This document shows positions 22,051 to 26,210 of a DNA stretch of 26,210 nucleotides, in pieces; the stretch's first letter is position 1; every line of letters begins with the position of its first letter. Made by a program: the position numbers and the translations under genes. The DNA lies in IMG/VR virus record IMGVR_UViG_3300030101_003477, positions 694 to 26,903 of that record; one strand, 5' to 3'. Source of the stretch: a virus. The notes under the pieces are model-generated. The model had not been told where the DNA came from, ran no database searches, and saw nothing but the letters and a program-made list of their open reading frames with translations.

Positions 22051-23298
22051 TTAATTTTCTCTTTTTGTGCCTTCACCTAAATTATTTAAAGGCATCATAT
22101 TACTTTGCATATATACACTTTCACTTGCACCACCCATAGAGTTCATATCTTCAAAAGCTCTAACCTCATCAGGCGATAAAACACCAATGTTTACAAGTGT
22201 TCTATAATAATCTGCTCTTGACTTAGAATCACCTCTAAGTAGTGCAGTTAAATTAAATTTAAAGTATTGTTTACCTTTTTGTTTTGCAGGTATCAACTTT
22301 TGATTTAGTGCCATTTCAATTCTCTTAATCCAAGGCGTAATAGTATGTACAACAAAATCAATTTGCTGTGCCTCTATATTAGAGTATGTTGCGTTACTGA
22401 GGTCATTAACGTAATGGTTAGGCACTCTGAAAATACGACAAATATCACTAATTTGATATTGTCTAGTTTCTAAAAACTGTGCCTGGTTGTTTGGGATTTG
22501 TCTACTGATAAATTCCATTCCTTCTTCTAAAATTGCAGTTTTACCTGCATTTATTGAACCACTATAAGTTTGATTCCAACTAGCTCGTAATCTCTTTGCA
22601 GTTTCAGGTTTTAAAGTTCCTGGGTGTTTAAGAATCCCACCTACAGATGCACCATTTTTAAAGAAAGAACCTGCAAATTGTTCTATAGATAAAGATATAC
22701 CTAAAGACTCTGCAGCACTTTGTATTGGTGATTTACCCATAATACCATCACAAGAAAGTCCTTTTATATGAATCATATTGTCAGAACCAACTTTACCAGT
22801 AAAAGGATATGGTATAGTTGCGTTCTGCTCTATTTCGTAATAAACTTCTCTACCATCAGGTGATACATAGACGCTTACGTCATCACATTGGATAGGGATT
22901 ATTTGAGTAGGTAGACCACCATTGTTTCTTTCTATATAGGCATAAAAATTACCATCTAAACAAAGGTCTACTAAAGCTCTTTCAAAAAAATTAAAAGAGT
23001 TGTAGAGAGTTGAAGGTTGCTCTCCTACTAAAGTGTGAAGTAAATTGTCAGATAATATATATCTTTTATTATCTGCATCTTTTTCGTACAACGAGATAGG
23101 TAGAGAAGCTATTGTTTCAGATATAACTTTAACACAACTCCAAACAGTTGATAATTGTAAAGACCGTTCTTTAGAAACTGCTTGATTAGATGAATTGCCC
23201 ACTATCTGAGCATTACCGTATAAACTTGTGCTGTAGTACCTTTCTTCTTGTTGAGGTTCTACTTGTTTTCTTCTAAAAAAATCAAATATTGTTGCCAA
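22051..23298 (-). CDS. portal protein (HK97 family)
   Basis: A 415-residue HK97-type portal. Typical elements are the opening ATIFDFFRRK, the LSTVWSCVKVISETIASLPI helix (~49-68), DLCLDGNFYAYIERNNGG, MIHIKGLSCDGIMGKSPI (~180-197), IEQFAGSFFKNGASVGGIL, and the crown helix with ISDICRIFRVPNHYVND. It forms the dodecameric ring at one capsid vertex through which terminase pumps DNA. The start is TTG at 23298: an in-frame stop lies 13-15 bases upstream and no ATG occurs before the conserved N-terminus, so a rare start codon is required. It is preceded by a 64-base gap after the sigma-like gene. Confidence 0.9.
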   Translation of the reverse strand: MATIFDFFRRKQVEPQQEERYYSTSLYGNAQIVGNSSNQAVSKERSLQLSTVWSCVKVISETIASLPISLYEKDADNKRYILSDNLLHTLVGEQPSTLYNSFNFFERALVDLCLDGNFYAYIERNNGGLPTQIIPIQCDDVSVYVSPDGREVYYEIEQNATIPYPFTGKVGSDNMIHIKGLSCDGIMGKSPIQSAAESLGISLSIEQFAGSFFKNGASVGGILKHPGTLKPETAKRLRASWNQTYSGSINAGKTAILEEGMEFISRQIPNNQAQFLETRQYQISDICRIFRVPNHYVNDLSNATYSNIEAQQIDFVVHTITPWIKRIEMALNQKLIPAKQKGKQYFKFNLTALLRGDSKSRADYYRTLVNIGVLSPDEVRAFEDMNSMGGASESVYMQSNMMPLNNLGEGTKREN

Positions 23299-23362
23299 AT
23301 CCCTGTGGTTTTAATGTACCTTATCCATATAGATATATAAAAAAAGTGTTTTTGTGAACCTT

Positions 23363-23860
23363 TTATTTGTATTTTTTTCTTAAATAACCCGTTATCCTTT
23401 GTAAATACTTGTATATTTGCCTTGATGAAACCTTCTTAATCTTAGCAATTTCTATTACTTTAAACCCAAAAACATACCTTAATTCTATAATTTCTCTCTC
23501 TTTTTTAGTCAATAAATGGTGTATATCTGCCCAAACCATATCAGCAGTATGATTATACTCTTCATCATTTATTTCTACAAATGGTATTTGACTTCTGTAC
23601 TTTTTGTGAAACGGTGATGTACTTGAAAAAACTTGGTTTGTAATAATCCTAGCTATATAAAATTTAAAGTGACCTCTTTCGTATATTGTTTGTATAGACT
23701 CGTCACTTTGATTTAATAGAATCAAACAAACTTCTTGAACAAGGTCATCTAAAAGATGTAAGTTTTTGTTAGTTCTTAAAACATTTATACAAATCTCTTT
23801 TATAGAGTTGTATTCTTTTGATATTATCTCATTCTTAGATAAAAAATATTTCTTTGTCAT
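23363..23860 (-). CDS. sigma-70 family-like protein between terminase and portal
   Basis: A 165-residue protein (ATG 23860; GTG 23875 is possible upstream). It has a two-part sigma layout. Region 2 includes LLDDLVQEVCLILLNQ and the following FKFYIARIITNQVF with a basic stretch (HKKYR). Region 4 includes LTKKEREIIELRYVFGFKVI, the helix-turn-helix IEIAKIKKVSSRQIYKYLQRI and the tail YLRKKYK. The size equals an extracytoplasmic-function-type sigma factor without region 1 or 3. It may direct late transcription or act as a DNA-binding adaptor in packaging, as its neighbours suggest. It overlaps the terminase stop by 26 bases from ATG 23860. Sequence identity to sigma factors seems low, so promoter recognition is not certain. 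Confidence 0.7.
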   Translation of the reverse strand: MTKKYFLSKNEIISKEYNSIKEICINVLRTNKNLHLLDDLVQEVCLILLNQSDESIQTIYERGHFKFYIARIITNQVFSSTSPFHKKYRSQIPFVEINDEEYNHTADMVWADIHHLLTKKEREIIELRYVFGFKVIEIAKIKKVSSRQIYKYLQRITGYLRKKYK

Positions 23861-25418
23861 CGTAAGTTGAGCCACCCTTATTCTTGTTTTCCATAGCTTC
23901 TGACAGTGCCATAAGACAAGCTACAACACCATCTATCTTTTCATTACTTTTTGCTTTATTTGGTTTTACGTTACCTGCAGGGTCAAAAGTTAAAACTACA
24001 TTACTCATCATCCATCTAAGTACAGGGTCTCCACCGTGACGAACCTTTCCACTAAGTATTAATGTTTCAAATTCTTTAGTAGCAGGTGACATTGTCCTAA
24101 ATCCTTGTCCTACAGGTATCATAGGGCAACCCTCTTCTGTTAAATCTATTACAATTTGTGATGAGTTCCACCTATCGTATGCTACTATTTGAACATCATA
24201 AATCTCACTTAGGTCTCTAATTTTTTGTTTTATGTAATTGTAATCACAAACGTCACCAGGAGTATAGATTATGTAACCCTCTCTGTTCCACTTATCATAG
24301 TTTACCTTATCTCTTTCAGACCTTTTTTTTGCGTTCTCTTCAGGTATAAAAGAATAATTAATAATATCGTAACCACCCTCGTCATCAGGAAACAATAATG
24401 CAAGGCAAGTAACATCTCGTGTACTTGCTAAATCTAATCCTGCATAACAAACTTTACCTCTTAAATCACTTTTATCTACATCATCATCGCACAGCATCCA
24501 TTTTTCGTCAGAAATCCACTTAGTTTCATTTACAACCCATTGATTAGCGTGGAGTCTACGAAAAGTATTTTCGTATGAAGGCTCATTTTTAGCTTTTATA
24601 GCTTGTTGCTTCATATACTCTTCTTTTATTATTGTACCATAGCCTGGATTTGCTTTTTTCCAAACTTCTTCACTAAATACATCATCACCCTCATCTGCTT
24701 CATATACGACTGCTAAAAATGAGTCGTCATCAATACTACCCTCAATTAATTTTTTTGAATAGTCATACAACTCCTTTGATATGTGGTCTTTCTGATTACC
24801 TGCCCCTGCTGTAGTAATTCCTAACATTAAAGGTTCTTTTCTAGCACCCATTGAAGTAAGTAACACATCGTAAAGGTCACGATTCTTGTGCGAGTGAATC
24901 TCATCTAGTAAACAACAAGAGAGGTTTAGTCCGTGCTTAGTATCTGCATCAGCCGAAATAACTTTGTAGTAAGAACCTACTTTGTCGTAAGTAATAGAAT
25001 CACGATAAGTATTAGCACGTTTTGATAAGTTAGGGTCTTGTAAAACCATTTGTTTTGCTATCGAGAAAGACAACCTAGCTTGTTCTTTGTCTGCTGCTGC
25101 TGATACAATCTCTGCACCTTTCTCACCATCAGAAAAAAGCATATATAGTGCTATACCAACCATCATAGTAGTCTTACCATTCTTACGAGGTATAAATATA
25201 AAGCATTGTCTAAATTTTCTTAAATTAGTTTTTTTAGATTTCCAACCAAATATAGCTTCTATGATTTCTATTTGCCAAGTCTCTAAAACAAATGGTTGTC
25301 CTGCTAATTCACCTTTTGTGTGTTTACAAAAAGTTTGTATAAAATCACAAGCTCTTTTTGCAGACTTCTCGTCAAAATAATATTTATCCTTATTTATTCT
25401 GTGTAAATTATTCGCCAC
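23835..25418 (-). CDS. terminase large subunit (HK97-type, Terminase_1)
   Basis: A 527-residue packaging motor and nuclease. The ATPase has Walker A IPRKNGKTTM (residues 76-85, Lys82) and Walker B SCCLLDEIHSH (Asp172, Glu173), followed by the coupling motif ITTAG (201-205). The RNase H-like nuclease has GLDLAS (Asp329), VAYDRWNSSQ (Asp415) and KIDGVVACLMAL (Asp496). The order and spacing match the HK97/phi-C31-type Terminase_1 family, many of which cut at cos sites. It packages DNA into the prohead through the portal encoded two genes on. It overlaps the small subunit by 11 bases. Confidence 0.95.
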   Translation of the reverse strand: MANNLHRINKDKYYFDEKSAKRACDFIQTFCKHTKGELAGQPFVLETWQIEIIEAIFGWKSKKTNLRKFRQCFIFIPRKNGKTTMMVGIALYMLFSDGEKGAEIVSAAADKEQARLSFSIAKQMVLQDPNLSKRANTYRDSITYDKVGSYYKVISADADTKHGLNLSCCLLDEIHSHKNRDLYDVLLTSMGARKEPLMLGITTAGAGNQKDHISKELYDYSKKLIEGSIDDDSFLAVVYEADEGDDVFSEEVWKKANPGYGTIIKEEYMKQQAIKAKNEPSYENTFRRLHANQWVVNETKWISDEKWMLCDDDVDKSDLRGKVCYAGLDLASTRDVTCLALLFPDDEGGYDIINYSFIPEENAKKRSERDKVNYDKWNREGYIIYTPGDVCDYNYIKQKIRDLSEIYDVQIVAYDRWNSSQIVIDLTEEGCPMIPVGQGFRTMSPATKEFETLILSGKVRHGGDPVLRWMMSNVVLTFDPAGNVKPNKAKSNEKIDGVVACLMALSEAMENKNKGGSTYDDKEIFFI

Positions 25419-25881
25419 TATTAAAGAAGTTTTCTATTTTAACATCAGGTGTTGATGCTGCGTTTTCTATTGCATTTACTTTTGCTCTACTAGATGGAGT
25501 CAATCCAAATTCTTTAAGCAACTGAAAAACTCTAACAAAAGATTGATTAGCTATCTGTACCTCAGGTCTAATAACTGATTTAGTATTACCCTCCCTAGAT
25601 GTAACCTCCATAGTTGAGCCAAGAGAGTTTACAACTTCTTTAGCTTTTTTGTATTCGCTATAAGCATCACAAAGTAAAGTTAGTGCTAACTCATCTGCTT
25701 GAGTAAGTACCGACATATCGTGCAATAAGTTACTAAGTTCACTAAAAGCCTTTTGTCCATCTTCAGATAACCAAGTTGGTATAGGAGGTATAGAGCAAGG
25801 TAGATTTGGTTCTACTGGATTTAATCTGTCCTTACGAAGTGTACCTCTTTGTTTTTTTATCTCTGTTGGTAATCTTTTCAT
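25408..25881 (-). CDS. terminase small subunit (P27 family, Terminase_4)
   Basis: A 157-residue protein following the P27 small-terminase layout: GTLRKDRLNPVEPNLP (~13-28), PPIPTWLSEDGQKAFSELSN (~32-51), ALTLLCDAYSEYKKAKEVV (~66-84), and the closing helix QSFVRVFQLLKEFGLTPSSR (~113-132), then an acidic tail. It recognises the packaging site and regulates the large subunit. The 11-base overlap with that gene couples the two. The leader upstream contains a hairpin and three 11-bp direct repeats, which could be its binding site or regulatory elements. Confidence 0.9.
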   Translation of the reverse strand: MKRLPTEIKKQRGTLRKDRLNPVEPNLPCSIPPIPTWLSEDGQKAFSELSNLLHDMSVLTQADELALTLLCDAYSEYKKAKEVVNSLGSTMEVTSREGNTKSVIRPEVQIANQSFVRVFQLLKEFGLTPSSRAKVNAIENAASTPDVKIENFFNSGE

Positions 25882-25903
25882 ACTATATATATATTATCTT
25901 TAT

Positions 25904-25924
25904 CCTTAACCCTTAGTTAAGGGT
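25904..25924. promoter_or_regulatory. overlapping inverted repeats in the terminase leader
   Basis: Two mutually exclusive hairpins share these bases. CCTTAAC (25904-25910) pairs with GTTAAGG (25916-25922) around a 5-base loop, and ACCCTTA (25909-25915) pairs with TAAGGGT (25918-25924) around 2 bases. They lie 23 bases before the small-terminase start codon (minus strand) and touch the direct repeats. They may act as an RNA switch, an operator or part of the packaging site. Confidence 0.45.
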
Positions 25925-25956
25925 ATCTAAAGGCTATCTAAAGGCTATCTAAAGGG
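25924..25956. repeat. three tandem 11-bp direct repeats (TATCTAAAGGC)
   Basis: Copies begin at 25924, 25935 and 25946; the last differs only in its final base (G for C). The 11-bp step places each copy on nearly the same face of the helix, as for iteron-like protein-binding sites. The third copy overlaps the stop codon of the 55-aa ORF. They lie between that ORF and the small terminase. Confidence 0.85.
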
Positions 25957-26112
25957 TTTATTTTCTGTTATCGTAACTCCCTTTCTATCAAAGCCATACT
26001 TATAATAATATTTTCTTGCTACATAACCTGACAAACTAATTGGGGGTAGCTTCCAACCAAACATTAATTCATCAGTTCCTTTTGTTACTAATTTTTTTTC
26101 TTTCTTTTTCAT
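25945..26112 (-). CDS. small hypothetical protein (55 aa) before the terminase genes
   Basis: A 55-residue basic ORF from ATG 26112 to TAG 25945. The peptide starts with a lysine-rich run (MKKKEKKLVTKG), then DELMFGWKLPPISLSGYVAR and a Tyr-rich basic stretch (KYYYKYGFDRKG). The aromatic and positively charged content suggests nucleic acid or membrane contact, but I do not recognise it. The upstream bases are A-rich (AAAAAAACAAATT before ATG), as in other starts of this phage. It is the first gene seen in the late arm, where cos phages often have a small HNH or DNA-binding gene. Its stop codon overlaps the third direct repeat. Confidence 0.5.
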   Translation of the reverse strand: MKKKEKKLVTKGTDELMFGWKLPPISLSGYVARKYYYKYGFDRKGVTITENKPFR

Positions 26113-26157
26113 AATTTGTTTTTTTGATGATGCTAATATATAAAAAATTATTTAATA

Positions 26158-26182
26158 GGGTAGGGCATACCCCCAAAACCCC
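26158..26182. other. G/C-rich inverted-repeat island, candidate packaging (cos/pac) site
   Basis: In an otherwise A/T-rich gap, 26158-26182 is strongly G/C-rich. GGGTA (26158-26162) and TACCC (26168-26172) form an inverted repeat around GGGCA, followed by C5, A4, C4 and a T6 run. No gene covers 26113-26210. The minus-strand frames there open to the edge for only short stretches. Position just upstream of the terminase genes makes it a candidate cos or pac site; this is inference. Confidence 0.3.
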
Positions 26183-26210
26183 TTTTTTATTGACAGGACG
26201 AACAGAAGGG

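Noticed and set aside
26158-26182. G-quadruplex on the minus strand
   Set aside because: Only two adjacent G tracts of four or more are present, with no well-placed third and fourth tract on the same strand.
26175-26210. Partial minus-strand reading frames entering from the right edge
   Set aside because: They are short and show no recognisable protein end; the G/C-rich repeat better explains the segment.

Overview
This window is about 26 kb of a tailed phage (siphovirus morphology, HK97-type head) or a closely related prophage. The likely host is in the Bacteroidota, probably Flavobacteriaceae. That host call is an inference from several signs: strong A+T richness; translation starts with A-rich leaders instead of Shine-Dalgarno sites; a perfect Bacteroidota -7 box (TAnnTTTG) at the left edge; and a DUF3127-type ssDNA-binding protein, a family largely found in Bacteroidota. 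No integrase, repressor, tRNA, CRISPR array or insertion sequence was seen, so lifestyle cannot be decided from this piece.

Layout: two convergent arms. The plus-strand arm (1-5293) is an early, DNA-metabolism operon. It holds a conserved phage protein of unknown function, two tiny membrane peptides, a RecE-like PD-(D/E)XK exonuclease, a protein built on the DNA-binding domain of DnaA, an SSB-like protein, a replication-initiation/helicase-loader-like protein, a DnaB/Twinkle-like helicase, and a small PD-(D/E)XK-like protein. Most junctions in its first half are ATGA or longer overlaps, which suggests translational coupling. The arms meet at a back-to-back terminator (5349-5405).

The minus-strand arm is read from right to left (26112 down to 5394) and is the late operon: a 55-aa ORF, small terminase, large terminase, a sigma-70-like protein, portal, head-spike base, glycan-binding-like spike, a three-part protein ending in the prohead protease, major capsid protein, four head-tail connector/completion genes, tail tube, a much larger tail-tube paralogue with inserted domains, the tail-assembly chaperone pair with a -1 frameshift site (A AAA AAG), tape measure, a 1112-aa tail-tip/fibre protein, and a 96-aa protein. 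A lysis and DNA-processing cassette follows: two TM/coiled-coil proteins, an M15 peptidase endolysin, a 3TM-type holin, HNH nuclease, T7 endonuclease I-like resolvase and a 33-aa ORF.

Points most worth following up: (i) a 586-aa tail-tube paralogue whose tube fold seems to be interrupted twice and extended by beta-rich, glycan-binding-like modules; (ii) the C-terminal module of that protein recurs in the head spike, so head and tail may share a surface-binding module; (iii) a sigma-factor-like gene between terminase and portal, in a late operon whose leader carries three 11-bp direct repeats and a hairpin but no visible host-type -7 box; (iv) a stand-alone DnaA domain IV-like protein beside the replication genes; (v) a folded-looking intergenic element before the replication-initiator-like gene. 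All assignments rest on reading motifs by eye; no database search was made.
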